Made by a program: the position numbers and the translations under genes. Positions 25,171 to 36,934 of a DNA stretch of 64,000 bases are shown one piece after another. Numbering within the stretch: the first letter of the stretch is position 1; each line of letters opens with the position of its first letter. Origin of the DNA: Panonychus citri (taxonomy: Eukaryota > Arthropoda > Arachnida > Trombidiformes > Tetranychidae); NCBI RefSeq assembly GCF_014898815.1, contig NW_026515544.1, positions 2,790,001 through 2,854,000 on the forward strand, given 5' to 3'. The notes beneath the pieces are model-generated. The model ran no database searches. It saw only the letters and a list, made by a program, of their open reading frames with translations, and had not been told where the DNA came from.

Positions 25171-26546
25171 GATTGGTTCGAATTGGGAGATGTTGATGGA
25201 GTTAAACACACGAGGATCACGAGAAAATTGTAAAAATGAAAACAAAGAAAAGCAACAAAATGTATTTGCACAATTTCAATGCAGCAAGATTGTTGTCATC
25301 AGAGTTTTTGACACCAGAAGAAACAAAACAAAAAGAACAGAGAACAAAAAAAAATCTAGACAATCAACGATGAGAAAGTTATGCAAGGAAAAGAGATGAA
25401 CAGGAAAAGATACAAGTTAAGATGAAGAAACAAAGAGAAAGAGATAAATCAAGGCACCATTCACTTCAAGCAACAATGGAAGTAACGAAACATTGAGAAT
25501 ACAGAGTCACCACCACGAGTAGAATTAACAGAGAATCAGAAATCAACAATTAGAGAAAAGGTTTGGCAAACGAGATTATGTTGAATGGAAGGAGAAACCA
25601 TGCCAATGGTTGAGTTGAGAAAAAACAGTTAAAACAGAAAAACCAAAGTGGAAGATTCTAAAAAGAAGGTGAAGTTAAAAATGAATTATGTTGATAAGGT
25701 TGTTGTTGTTGTTGTTTTTGTTGATTAGATGAGTAAGAGAAGAGGCGAGATAATAATGAAGAAAAAGATGAGTAACCATGTAAACTCAAAAGAAAAGAGT
25801 TTTCAAATTACATGAAGAGAGAAAAAAGTCACTTAATGAAAGGAAAAAAACATGTTAGTTCTTCAATTGAAATCAATTAATTGACTCTTAAAGTGTGAAG
25901 AAGCAGAAAGGAGCAGAAAAAAATCAGAATCAGTTGATTAAAACCCAAAAAAAACACCAAAAACAGCGAAAAGAGAAAAAAGTAAAAAAAAAGAGAGAGA
26001 ATGAAAAACCAAAACAAACTGAGAATCAATCTGAATATGAATCAAGGATCACAAGTGAATTTCAATTTGTTGAATGTGTTCCAACTCTTTGAGAAGAGAA
26101 ACATTAAACCAACAACAAGAAAGAGAAGAAAAAACAGATAAAAAAAATGAGACAAAAAAGGAAAACATCATGTTGATTTACCTGAGAAAAGAAAAAAAAA
26201 TTCTATTTGATGATGATGATCGATTTGTGGTTCCACCTGTTGGGGAGAAGAAAAAAATTCGCTTGTTGATAGTTTTTCTTTTTTTCTCTCGAGATGGCGA
26301 CGGTTAAGTTACTTTCTTTTTCTTTTTTTTCTCTTTCATTTTTGTTCTCTCTTGGATTTTATTTTCTCTTTTCATTTTCCTTTTCACTCTACAATCAAAA
26401 AGTCTAAATTTCTTTGCATTTATACTTTTCTTCTTTTCTCTTGTGTTATATTTATATTTTCGTCTTCGTTTCTTTTTCTTTTTCTTTTTTTTTTTTCTTT
26501 ACTATTCATCTCATCACTTCATCATCATCCTCTCATCATCGTCACC
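25171..26546. other. Head-to-head region, PP2C-like gene and His-rich gene
   Basis: This is about 1.4 kb between two divergent start codons, likely both 5' UTRs and promoters. The plus strand is strongly purine-rich from about 25200 to 26270 (GAAA/AAGA runs), then switches to pyrimidine-rich (CTTTTT runs) from 26270 to 26546. AGATGGCG occurs at 26292-26299, about 250 bp upstream of the plus-strand ATG. Confidence 0.6.
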
Positions 26547-26891
26547 ATGATTAAGGAAAGTAAACATCCAATTGCCCGAGCTCTTTTTGTGGATAAAAGT
26601 GATCTTGCTGAAAGGGAAAAAGAAGACCTTGAATTTGTTGATAAACTGTTATCCAGAGAGAGTAAATTATTTGCTTCTCGGTATGAGATACTTTCTGTTA
26701 TAACTTCTAATTCCCATGAGAATGATGAAAATGTTAATGTAAATAATTTAAATAATAACAAGAGTCGATTAACAAAAAGCCACCGTCATCATAATCATAA
26801 TCATCATCATCATCATCGACATAACAACAATCATCTTAATGTAAATAAAAGTCACAAGTCTAAACATCAAAATCTTCACCATCCATACCAA

Positions 26892-26922
<31 letters not shown>

Positions 26923-26973
26923 TTGTGAACAACATTGGTAATGATTCAACTCACCTTGTTAATGATGCACCGG
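26547..26973 (+). CDS. First exon of an unidentified His/Asn-rich protein
   Basis: The ATG at 26547 follows a long pyrimidine leader with a CACC context. It opens a 142-codon exon that ends at a good donor (CCGG|GTAAGTT) in phase 1. The first ~55 residues are of ordinary complexity and charged, with EREKEDLEFVDKLLSRESKL likely helical. The remainder is a His/Asn/Lys low-complexity tail with runs of up to nine His. No domain is recognised. The downstream exon is not certain. A short read-through could end at 27072-27074, or splicing could reach 32191, whose phase fits, with the 27.3-30.0 kb gene then nested in the intron on the other strand. The gene probably continues, so this is a partial call. 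Confidence 0.5.
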
Positions 26974-27329
26974 GTAAGTTGACATTTTCACAATTTTTAA
27001 ATTCTCCTCCCATTTTAAACTATTTGTTGAGGTGGTCACATAATAATAACATTCTAGTTCTCGTCATAATCAACTAATTGGTTAAAAGTTTATCTCTACT
27101 TACACTCTCAATACCCATTCTTTAGGGTGGAGGCTTTTACATTAGAAAATCGTCAAGTTTTATTTTCTTCTCTATTTTTTTTACTTCAAATGTTGACAGT
27201 TGATGTGAAAATTTTAGGCAGCGTTTTTTTGTGATATATTATTTATATTCAGTTTAAAATCTTATGACAGTTTTTTTTTCATTTTCTTTCAATGTATTGT
27301 GTATAAAAAAGATGGACGATGAAAAAGAT

Positions 27330-30029
27330 TTAAGATCGATAAGGTTTTCTCCAACCTGAAGTTCCAGCTTCAGCTGACCAGTTATTATTGTTGTTATATT
27401 TTCCATCATCTTTTTTCCTCTCATTAAATTCACTTGTTTGTCCTGTTGATAGAATTGAATCTTTATTTTCACCATCATTTTCATCTCCATCAAAACCGCC
27501 ATTTCTATTATGATCTTTATCACCATTATTATGATGCAACTTTTGATTATGATGAGAATGATAATTATGATCAATACTTGTCTCTGTTGGTTTAATTTCG
27601 CCACTATTTTGATGGTAATAATTTTTTTTCTCCATGTATTTGAGTGGACGTTTATCTGAATAAACGGGTCGCCGTCTATCTCGCCTTCTATTAATCCAAG
27701 GAATATCTTTTTCACTCGATGTTTTATGTGTCTCAGTTTCAGATTCTTCTTTACCAATATTGTTCCATTTTTTCTCTTTCCAAAGTTCTTCAACTTTCTG
27801 CTCAAATAATCTATGTTTAGATCTCTCATAGCCTTTATCAAAGGTTTTCCTATCAGTTTGTTTTAAACTTGTTTCTTGAGATGTTGTCTCAGGATCTTCT
27901 GGATTACTGACTTTTATTTCATCTGATGAGGGATAAACTGAAATATGTGATGTTAAAGATGACATTGATGGTGAAGAGGAGGGAGATGAAGTTGAAGATG
28001 ATGAGGGTACCGAAGATGAGGCTGCTGATAAAGATAATGACATTGAAGATGAAGATGAAGATGATGATGATGGTCTAGGCCTTGATTTACTTTGAGATTG
28101 TCGAGATCGGGGGATTTTCGATCCATCTAAAGGTAACCTGTATTCCATTCCCTTTGGATCAGAAGCTGCTGATTTACTGTCTTCATCTATTGCATTGTAA
28201 TCGGTAACAGTTGTACTACCACCACCATTATTACCCCGATGAGATTGTGAGTATGATGAGAATGGCATAAACGGATGATCAGATGAGATGTCAAAATTAT
28301 CTGCAAGGTCATCGGTATCTGATGATGACAGCGGATCCTGGACTGGACCAGTAAATCGATAATTTTCTGTTTCCTCTGAATTTTCATAATCTAATGGGTC
28401 AACATGGTGTCGATAATGATGATGATGAGTTTGACGTTTTTTGGCAGTTGCATGTGATCGCGCTGATTCTCGTTCGATAGCTAAAACATGGGAAGTTGGT
28501 CTAACTGGAGGTCGTTTTCTCGGTGCTGGTTCTGATTTCACTTCACCTGATGCCGCTGTGGAAGCAGAAAGGGTGAAACTAGCTTTTGTTTCGGGGCTTT
28601 TAGTGGGTTCGTATGTGGTTCGTGGAGACATTTGTTGAGCCTTATTACTATTATTATTATTATTGTTGTTGTTGTTACTGTTTGAATGTGTTACCTGAGA
28701 TGATCGCACTTCATAAGTTGATGGATCTGGAATGAAGATTGGAAAAAGTCTATTCTTTGGTACTTTAGCTAGATCAGGATCGTTAGGTCGATAAAATATT
28801 ATCGGTGGATTTCGTGAATTGAAATCACTTTTCTTATCGTCATTTTGATCATTTTTGGTTGATTGTTCTTGTTGAATATTTGTCGATGAAGGTCTTTGTA
28901 TCTGATGAACATGGTGATGAGTTGCCTGAGGCTGTTGATTATGCTGTTGTTGGACAGTTGTCATCAATGAGACCGGTACAGGTACTCTTATTATTGTCGG
29001 TTGGTTTGTTGAATTGACCTTGTTTGTAGGCACCGGAATCAAGGCAGGATTACAGGGCATCAGTGGATGAATTATCGGCTTATTTTCTGAACCACTGAAA
29101 ACTGGTCTTACATCATTCATGGCAACATGATGAGTAATCATCTGACGAGTGTGACCTCCGTCTGATTGTATTGATCCCTGTAAATTATTTTGACCTACTG
29201 TTATCATCTGATTGGTAACTGATGGTTGCTGTTGTTGTTGTTGTTGTTGCTGTTGCTGCTGCTGGTGCTGTTGTTGGGATTGAGCAAGAGCAGGGGATTG
29301 TTGTTGTTGCTTAGGCATTGATCCTGTTGATGTTAAAGGTGAAGGTGATAAATGATTCTGGTGACTTTGAACTTCATAATATTGTACTGGCTCATAAGAG
29401 GGTTTTATCTTCCATAATCTTAACTCATCTTCAGCTGCATCAGCGGTAAATGCAACTGGTTCCAAAAGTCCAGAATCTTTAAGATAAGAGACAGTATTTC
29501 CGTTTCCTGAAACAGTTAGAGTATCTGGATAAGTCCCATCAGAAAAAGGTTGATCAACTGTGTGACCAGGATTATATCCATTGAGACCATGAATATCAAC
29601 CAATTGATAATTTTGTTGAGAGGTTGGTGGGTTTTTATGTCGATGTGAGGATGATGAAGATGAAGATGATCCTCTTGGTGAATGAAGTGTATGATGAGGC
29701 CCCTCCATGATAAGACCCGCCGATGTTGCTGAAGTAAAATGAGGTATTGACTTGAGGAAACTTGTTAACTCAACAGGTTTCACCTCAATTGTTGTTTCCT
29801 TTGGCCAACGGAACAATTTAGTTCGTAATGAGCCATCAATTACCTCACCGAACTTGGGTAAAAGTCGAATAGGTGTTTTTGGTACAAAAATACCGTGAGT
29901 TTTAAGCACATTACCAAAAATTGATCGCCTAGAGCCTGGACTAGTTGATACAAATAAGAATCCACCGGGTGGGGTCAAGAGAAAAAGAAAACACAATTTC
30001 CATAACATTTGAACCAATCGATTAACCAT
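27330..30029 (-). CDS. Large secreted low-complexity protein, single exon
   Basis: An uninterrupted 899-codon frame begins at the ATG at 30029; there is an in-frame extension upstream but it has no ATG. Residues 1-27 are hydrophobic after a basic start (MVNRLVQMLWKLCFLFLL), consistent with a signal peptide or anchor. The next ~80 residues are of ordinary complexity (SIFGNVLKTHGIFVPKTPIR). Beyond that the protein is dominated by Ser, Gln, Asn, Pro and His tracts, including a poly-Gln run around 29227-29275 and a poly-Ser run around 28000-28075, with islands of normal composition such as NRLFPIFIPDPSTYEV. There are several basic pairs and RRRDRRR. No family is recognised; an extracellular-matrix, cuticle-associated or pro-peptide role would be a guess. 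The length without introns is notable beside its neighbours. Confidence 0.75.
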   Translation of the reverse strand: MVNRLVQMLWKLCFLFLLTPPGGFLFVSTSPGSRRSIFGNVLKTHGIFVPKTPIRLLPKFGEVIDGSLRTKLFRWPKETTIEVKPVELTSFLKSIPHFTSATSAGLIMEGPHHTLHSPRGSSSSSSSSHRHKNPPTSQQNYQLVDIHGLNGYNPGHTVDQPFSDGTYPDTLTVSGNGNTVSYLKDSGLLEPVAFTADAAEDELRLWKIKPSYEPVQYYEVQSHQNHLSPSPLTSTGSMPKQQQQSPALAQSQQQHQQQQQQQQQQQQQPSVTNQMITVGQNNLQGSIQSDGGHTRQMITHHVAMNDVRPVFSGSENKPIIHPLMPCNPALIPVPTNKVNSTNQPTIIRVPVPVSLMTTVQQQHNQQPQATHHHVHQIQRPSSTNIQQEQSTKNDQNDDKKSDFNSRNPPIIFYRPNDPDLAKVPKNRLFPIFIPDPSTYEVRSSQVTHSNSNNNNNNNNNSNKAQQMSPRTTYEPTKSPETKASFTLSASTAASGEVKSEPAPRKRPPVRPTSHVLAIERESARSHATAKKRQTHHHHYRHHVDPLDYENSEETENYRFTGPVQDPLSSSDTDDLADNFDISSDHPFMPFSSYSQSHRGNNGGGSTTVTDYNAIDEDSKSAASDPKGMEYRLPLDGSKIPRSRQSQSKSRPRPSSSSSSSSSMSLSLSAASSSVPSSSSTSSPSSSPSMSSLTSHISVYPSSDEIKVSNPEDPETTSQETSLKQTDRKTFDKGYERSKHRLFEQKVEELWKEKKWNNIGKEESETETHKTSSEKDIPWINRRRDRRRPVYSDKRPLKYMEKKNYYHQNSGEIKPTETSIDHNYHSHHNQKLHHNNGDKDHNRNGGFDGDENDGENKDSILSTGQTSEFNERKKDDGKYNNNNNWSAEAGTSGWRKPYRS

Positions 30030-31652
30030 AATGGTCAATATAAAAATCGAATCACGAAAAAACTTTGAAAAAAAAGGAAATAAAAAACAATAACTTCTAT
30101 CGATAACTTTGATTTTTAGATATCGAAACAAATAAACTTTAAATTAATATCAATCATTAACATGGAAACTGTTAATTTTTATAATTCATCCAAAATTTAA
30201 ACTTGATGAAAAGTTTTCCAAATCATTTGGTGTTGTTACACTTAATCACAATTAAAATCTAATTGTATCCGAAACAATCAAGCCAAACTTTGTGATACAA
30301 CTGATTCAAGATTATGAGATTTGATAACGACAAATGGACATATTCAGTTTGTCAACTCCCTCTGAATCAGTTATATCAAATGTGAGAGAGTGAGAAATGA
30401 TCAACTCATTGATTACAATTAATTGAGAAAAAAAAACAAATCTGTAAAAGTGTAACAATTAACTGATATCAAGGCCTAAATGATGATACTTATAAAAGCC
30501 AATCTATTGTTTTTCTCAATCTACAATTGTATTAATATACTCTAAGTATATATTAAACATTTGATAGTCTTTTAAATAGGCCAACAATTAATAAACAATT
30601 AAGTAACAATACAATATATGAAAAAAATTGAACAATAATCAGGTTAAAAAACTCAAAGTTTATATTTCATATTGAAAGTATTCATTGAGTAGACACATTG
30701 ATTATCCGATGAAGCGTATGAGAAAAAAAAAGTTTCAAGTGCTCATCATGATGATGATGATGATCATGAATTGACGAGTGGGACAAAGAGGGAGGTGTGA
30801 GGGAGGTATTCTCTCCTTGTCAAGTGTGTATGTAAGTCACTGTGAAGATAAAAGTTTTCCCTCTATTTTTCCATTAAAAAGAAAAGAAAGAGAAAGATAG
30901 AGACAATATGAATTCTTTTGTTGATTATTTGAAAGCAATTCTATTATTAGCTTAATTGTAGCAATCAATGTTTTCTCTCATTAACCATATAAATACTCGC
31001 AATCAATTTGATTGTTCATCAAAAATATGACCTATTGAGATGAGAAAGAGAGAGAGAGAGAGAAAGAGATGATAGTTGCCCTTTCTCTTTTTCTCCATCA
31101 CTAAATCATCAACAATTAAAACCATACAATTAATCGATAATCAATTATCAATTTTTCCTTCTTAATTTCAGTCATTTGAAAATTCTACTTTGATTGAAAT
31201 GAAAAAAAGAAAAATAAATAATTTAACCTCTTTACTTTCGAATTTTTTTTCGATCATGTTGATACATATTCTGATTGTTGTTTACGTTTAAAAATATTCA
31301 ATCGATTTTGATTTTTCCAATCATTTCAAAGAAAGAAGAGAGAGAGAGAGAGATGTTACCATTATAAGATATATAAGATGACCTGACCTGGTCTTTGGTC
31401 TTCGGCTCATAACGAGCCCGTAGACACCATACACACGATCTTACAACTCGCTCTCTCTTTCTCTCTCAGCCCCCACCCCACGTTCTCTTTCTTTTTTTGC
31501 TCCTTTCTCTCTGTCTCTCTCTCTCTCTCAGTGTGACACAGAGAAAGAGACCAAAGAAAGAGGATAAAGAAGGGAAAAAGAAAGAGCGGGAGATCGAAGC
31601 TTGGGAAACCGGAAAACGAATCAACTATGGAAAACTAGAGTACGTGACTCGT
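30030..31652. other. Non-coding stretch with a GC-richer patch at its end
   Basis: The AT-rich 5' flank of the large secreted-protein gene changes at about 31380-31470 to less AT-rich sequence with CT runs (31442-31529). No gene was recognised before the open frame discussed at 31653. Confidence 0.5.
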
Positions 31653-32279
31653 ATGGTTTTTTATAAACATCCCTTAGGTCACGGAAGGTATAATATTGCC
31701 CATAGACGAATAACACCTTTGGGCTAATTAGACGTTAGGTTGATGATTGTTTTTGGTTTTCACTCTTGGAAGACAAAAGGAAATCATCATTTTTGTGATT
31801 TAATTTTCGACTCCAATTGCCAACTGTTCACCTCGATGGACCTTATGGTCGAACTTTACTCGAATAACTAAACTCATCAATTCTCCCTCTCGTTCATCCT
31901 CAATTAGAAATCTTTTGTTTCTTTCTCTCTCTCTCCATAATTTACCGTTAATCATCATTCGCATCAACTGTCATATCAGATGTTTACCCTCAATGAAGAA
32001 AGAGAGAGGAAAAGACTCCCTCGAGTTGATTAATTAGAAATTATTATTCTTCTTTCTATCTCTAAAATGTGTGACCACCTCTTCTAACCAAAATTGCTGA
32101 TCTAATTTTCTCTTTCAACAAAATTTATATTCATGCAAATCGAACTAATTTTTTCTTCTTCTTTGCATATTCCATCTTCTCCTTTAACAGGTACAGTGAC
32201 TGCGAGTTACTTAGCATTTATTTTGTGGCAAATCCTCTTACGGAGTAAACGTTCATGGCCAACAGAAAACGAACACTGA
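31653..32279 (+). CDS. Possible small spliced membrane protein gene (tentative)
   Basis: At 32191-32279 a long pyrimidine tract ending in TTTAACAG is followed by 29 codons that read as a membrane helix with a basic tail (ASYLAFILWQILLRSKRSW) before TGA. The patch is visibly less AT-rich than its surroundings. An exon with the required phase could be 31653-31677 (ATG at 31653, donor TTAG|GTCACG), giving a 37-residue protein. Alternatively the donor at 31688 gives a different frame and a 30-residue product ending at 32248, or the last exon belongs to the His-rich gene starting at 26547. No family was recognised. The acceptor and the open frame are seen; the gene model is inference. Confidence 0.3.
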
Positions 32280-34085
32280 ACACAATCTATACATATTATA
32301 TATTAAATCTATTTGATCTATTCACAATTGTTTCTTGCAAATCATCATCAAATCATCACAATCATCAAACATCATCAACATCATGTCCATATTATATACA
32401 TTGATAGTAATATTATTTGGTCTGTCTCTCTCTCTCTCTCTCTCTCCCAATGTATATAAATATATATTATGTTGTGTATGGTAATCAACATTTTCCCTTG
32501 TAATAAATAAAAAGCAAAATAATCATCTTTAAATGGCAAACGAGAAAACAAAATCATCTCCACTCCTCATTATCATCCTCATCATTTTCTCTCTCTCTCT
32601 TTATCATCTTCATCTCCAATTCGTGCTGTGGGGATCATTTTTTTTACAAAGAAAAATGTTCCAATGAACATTAGTCTAAGTGTTGAGAGGTTAAGGTGCT
32701 AAAATGAGGTGGGGAGTAAACACTCATTATTATATTTCATCTTTCCAAATGATGATGATGATCAAGCTTTTTTTATCTTCCATTTTCATCATCATCATCA
32801 TCTTAGTAAAACCCTCCAGGGTATTTATCAAATTATCTTCAATGTTTAGCAAATTTAAACTTTCTCATTAACTTGGAAAATTTTCAACTTCATTTCTTAT
32901 TCTGGTTTCTTTTTACAATCTAATATAGTTAAATATTTATTGTAACAATTAACTAATCACTAGACTTTGTGACTAATTAGCCTTTTCAACAATCAGTTTA
33001 AGTAATAGATTTCAAGATATAAGGTAAACAATCAAGTGAAAGTTTCAATTGTTATAACAATTGAAATTTACGTTGAGTAAATATCAGAGTTGATCAAGTG
33101 TTTACAAATTGAATTAACTAAATTGTTACAGTTAATTGTTAAATTTTCTTTCTATTACTATAAAAATATCTCAATTGTTGATTCTGTTACTAACCACAAT
33201 TAAGTTAATTGTTGATTCAAGAAAAACACGGGAAGTTAATCATCATCATCGATTTTTTTTCCTATGTGAACAATTATCTTTTCCTCTGTCATAATTAAAT
33301 CAATGATTAATGATGATTAACTTTAAGAAATTGTTTCAAGTCTCTCACACAGTAATCATCTTAATCATGTTTAAATTGTTTAATGTCACTTTTAATTGTA
33401 AATCAACGAGATAATTTATCTTTAACGGTTGAAAATGTAAATTGTTTCAAGTATATTCTCAATTACCATTAATCATTGCAATTAAATTTGAATTTATGGT
33501 TAAGTTGATTGTTGATTTTTATCGGATTGACAATCGATAAGTTTACAGTTGTATCAGTAATTAATCTAATAGTCAATTAATATGAGTAACTCAATGATTA
33601 TCTCTTGTCGTGTTAATCTCAATTAAATATATCGATTCAATATCAATGAGTAAATATTATAAGACGATGATTAAAACCAATTAATTAGTTGATTAACAAT
33701 CAGCCTTGTGTCAAAATAAATTGCTGTCAAGTTGATTAAAGTGTTTGCTTGATTGATAAGCCTTTTAATGATAATTAATATTGATCACAATAAGTCTGAC
33801 AACCAACCAAAGCCTAAGTAATTTAATTTAATTGATTAAATGACTAATTGTTTACCTAATTACCGTTATTTACGTTAGCAGACCGACCTAAATAGTTATT
33901 AATAATTAACAACAACAAAATATGATCCAAATAATTAATATAAGAAACAAGAAATATATGAGATTGGTAACAATTGGGGACAATCAAGTTAATCAGATAA
34001 TCAAAGTAAATTAAATTGATTTATAATCAGTAACCTAAATTTCAATCTGTCAATGTTGACATTCATTAACTATCACAGTGTTTCC

Positions 34086-34088
<3 letters not shown>

Positions 34089-34123
<35 letters not shown>
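34089..34123 (+). repeat. (GA)n microsatellite
   Basis: About 17 uninterrupted AG units in otherwise AT-rich intergenic DNA. Confidence 0.95.
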
Positions 34124-34124
<1 letters not shown>

Positions 34125-36231
34125 GATAATTTTATCTTCCCTTAGTATCTTTTTCATCCACATCCTCATCCTCATCTTCCTCCATCATCCTCTCATCACC
34201 ATCACCCACTAATCATAGAGTATTGATTTGGTTTGAAAAGGAAGAGAGAAAAAAGTTTCTTCCAAAAGCAGTTAATTAAAAATCGATTCAATTTACATTG
34301 GTTATCATCTTCATCTTCATCATCAATTGATGATAAACTGGACCCAAGGTTTTTGGGGCCAATCCTTTTTGGAAACATCAACCATCACCTTTAGGATGGT
34401 GACCAGTAACAATCAAGAAATTAAATCAACTCATTATCAGGTCACTTAATCAAAAAGCAACTTTTGGTTAGGACTTTTCATCAACTATCAGGCCAATCAA
34501 AGGTTAGCCCTTATAATATGATGATGACCATCAGGGTGGACAGTCAACTCTTTCAACACTTACCTACTCACTCCTTTGACCACTTTATGCCAATATAGTT
34601 ACTTTATTATCATTTTTATCATCATCATTATCAAATTATCAACAACAACAAGATATTATCAACTGATCAACAATAAAATTTCAAATGATTGACCTTTAAT
34701 ATAAAATTGGATTAGAAAGTAAACAAAATTGGAAACAGGATAACTGACCAATAAGCAGATGATGAAAGATGATGAGATGAAGATAATGAAGATGATTAAA
34801 AGCTGATGAGTTATTTTCAATGATGATGATTATCCGATTACCTTTACTTTTTTTCCTTGATGAAACTTAACAACAATCAACATCATCTGGATGCTGTGTT
34901 ATGATGATGATAATCATCAACAAAATGCCATGAACAATATAGTTGATTTAAAGGTAACTCATCATCATCATTATCATCTTTCTCTCTCTCTCATCTTCTT
35001 GCTCTCTCATCCAAAAACAAACTTTATTGGCTTCGTGTCTCTTTGTTTACTTCCAACGCCCTTCAACATATGATCTTGTTGCTGATGATTATGATGATTA
35101 TGATGATCATCAGGATGATGATGAGTAAAACTTACCTTTAACCTCCTCCTCCCACTGCCCTCCAACACCATAAGACACACACTGTTGAAGATGAGAGATG
35201 AGAGATGATGATTACCTTGATAATTAATCCAATGGATTTGCTCTGATGATCCCAAACAATGAGCAATCTTAAGTTTCTCATAGACTCTTGATTGTTTTAC
35301 TTTAATTCACTTGATTAGTGAAGCTGATAATTCACCACAAAAGGTTAAATTGTCCATGAATTGTTTCATTAACCATCAGGTAATCAAAGTCCAAATAAAA
35401 ATTAACCGAAACAATTAAAGTGAACAAAAAACTTTTGCCAAAAAGTTAATCACATGTAATTACAAACATCAATTCTTATCAAGAAAGTTGATCAAGAAAA
35501 GGAAAAATAAAAAGTTCTAACAATTCAAGTTCGAGGAGAAAATTTTGTTACAAAAGTTTTTCTAAATTGCTGTTAAAACGAGAACGAAACAAAATTAACC
35601 AACTCAATCATCTTCAACTATGGAAAAAGCAAGAGAGAAATTAAATTTACAATTCAATTGGTTACAATTGTAATTATAACAATTAAGGAGAGAGAGAGAA
35701 AAAAACAGAAAAAGAAACTTTTTTTTCCAATAATTGTTTTCGTTGCTGTTGGTAGACAATTAATGCAATTACTCATTACTAACCTAATTATGATTAACTT
35801 TTACCCTTTTAACTATTTATTATCATGATTAACTTGCTTCTAAAGGATGATATTAATCATTATCGATACCGGTGGAAGGTAATTGAAATATTCCTTGAGT
35901 GCAAAGAGATACGAATGCTAAAAAAAGAGGTTTGTTCAGGTAAAACGATGGAAGCTGAAAAAGCCCAAAGAGTAAATAAGATCTTCAAGAGGTAACATTA
36001 CTTTTGGTGGGAAAATTAAGGAAACAGACGCTTGAGACTTAACTTTGACCCTGGAGGAAGGTGGGAGAGGAGAGAGAGAGAGAGAGAGATGCAAAAAAGA
36101 GAGAAAAGAAAAAAGGTAAGATGATGATAAAGGTTAGGCTACTGTAAGCGAACTCTCTCTCTCTCTCTTTTATCTTCTTCTTCTTATCTTCCTCCTCTTT
36201 TCATCTTAGTTACTTTCTCAGGCAAGTGTGT

Positions 36232-36250
36232 ACCTTGTATCCTACAAGGT
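36232..36250. repeat. Short inverted repeat (hairpin)
   Basis: ACCTTGTA and its exact complement TACAAGGT are separated by three bases. Partly complementary flanks, AAGTGTGT on the left and ACTTACACACC on the right, could extend the stem with mismatches. Confidence 0.6.
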
Positions 36251-36280
36251 TTCACTTACACACCTTTACCTTTACAACTT

Positions 36281-36290
36281 TTGGCGCCAA
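36281..36290. promoter_or_regulatory. TTGGCGCCAA palindrome
   Basis: A perfect 10-bp palindrome preceded by TTT, resembling an E2F site (TTTSGCGC) in both directions. The same decamer recurs at 36925-36934. A chance pair only 640 bp apart is unlikely in such AT-rich DNA, but function is inferred. Confidence 0.35.
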
Positions 36291-36924
36291 TTTTTTACCT
36301 TGACACGTAAAAACTTTTCACTATTGCGTTTTTTTTATACCTTTTTCTTGCATCATTTTTATGTAAGGTTAGGCCTAAGTTGGTGTGTGTTTGTGTACTG
36401 GTCTGCAACAATTAACTGTTAATTGTTACACATTTTTTCAATATTAACGAGTTTCAGTTTTAATTGTTATGATGTGTTTGCTTTTTTATTTCATCTTGTT
36501 TTTTTTTCTTTTCTTTAATTTGTTATCATTTGTTATCAAACTTTTTAATGAGGTTAATTGTTGATAGATTGTAAATCAAATGGAAACGTAATTAGTTAAA
36601 TTTATATATTAATAAATATAAGATTAAGATGTGAATAAAAAGATAAACATCATTTTGATTATCACTTTTTTAAAAAAAAATCTTTATTTGTATTGATCAG
36701 TATAAAGTGAAATGAAATTATTATTTAGTAACGATTTAATTGCTTGGAAAGTAATCTTAGTCTCTTAATTGTTACATTAAATTGTTGTCATCAGTTTTCA
36801 CCCTCAGGGGATAAATGGTGATGAGTTAAGAATGTGGCTGCTGTTTGTTGACCTCAGGTCACAAAGTGAACGTACTGGAATACACTTTGTAGCTGTTTCT
36901 CTCTCTCTCTCTCTCTTTGCGTTT

Positions 36925-36934
36925 TTGGCGCCAA
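36925..36934. promoter_or_regulatory. Second TTGGCGCCAA palindrome
   Basis: Identical to the palindrome at 36281 and also preceded by a T run. It lies directly after a CT tract, about 1.1 kb upstream of the secreted Gly/Ser-rich gene. Confidence 0.35.
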
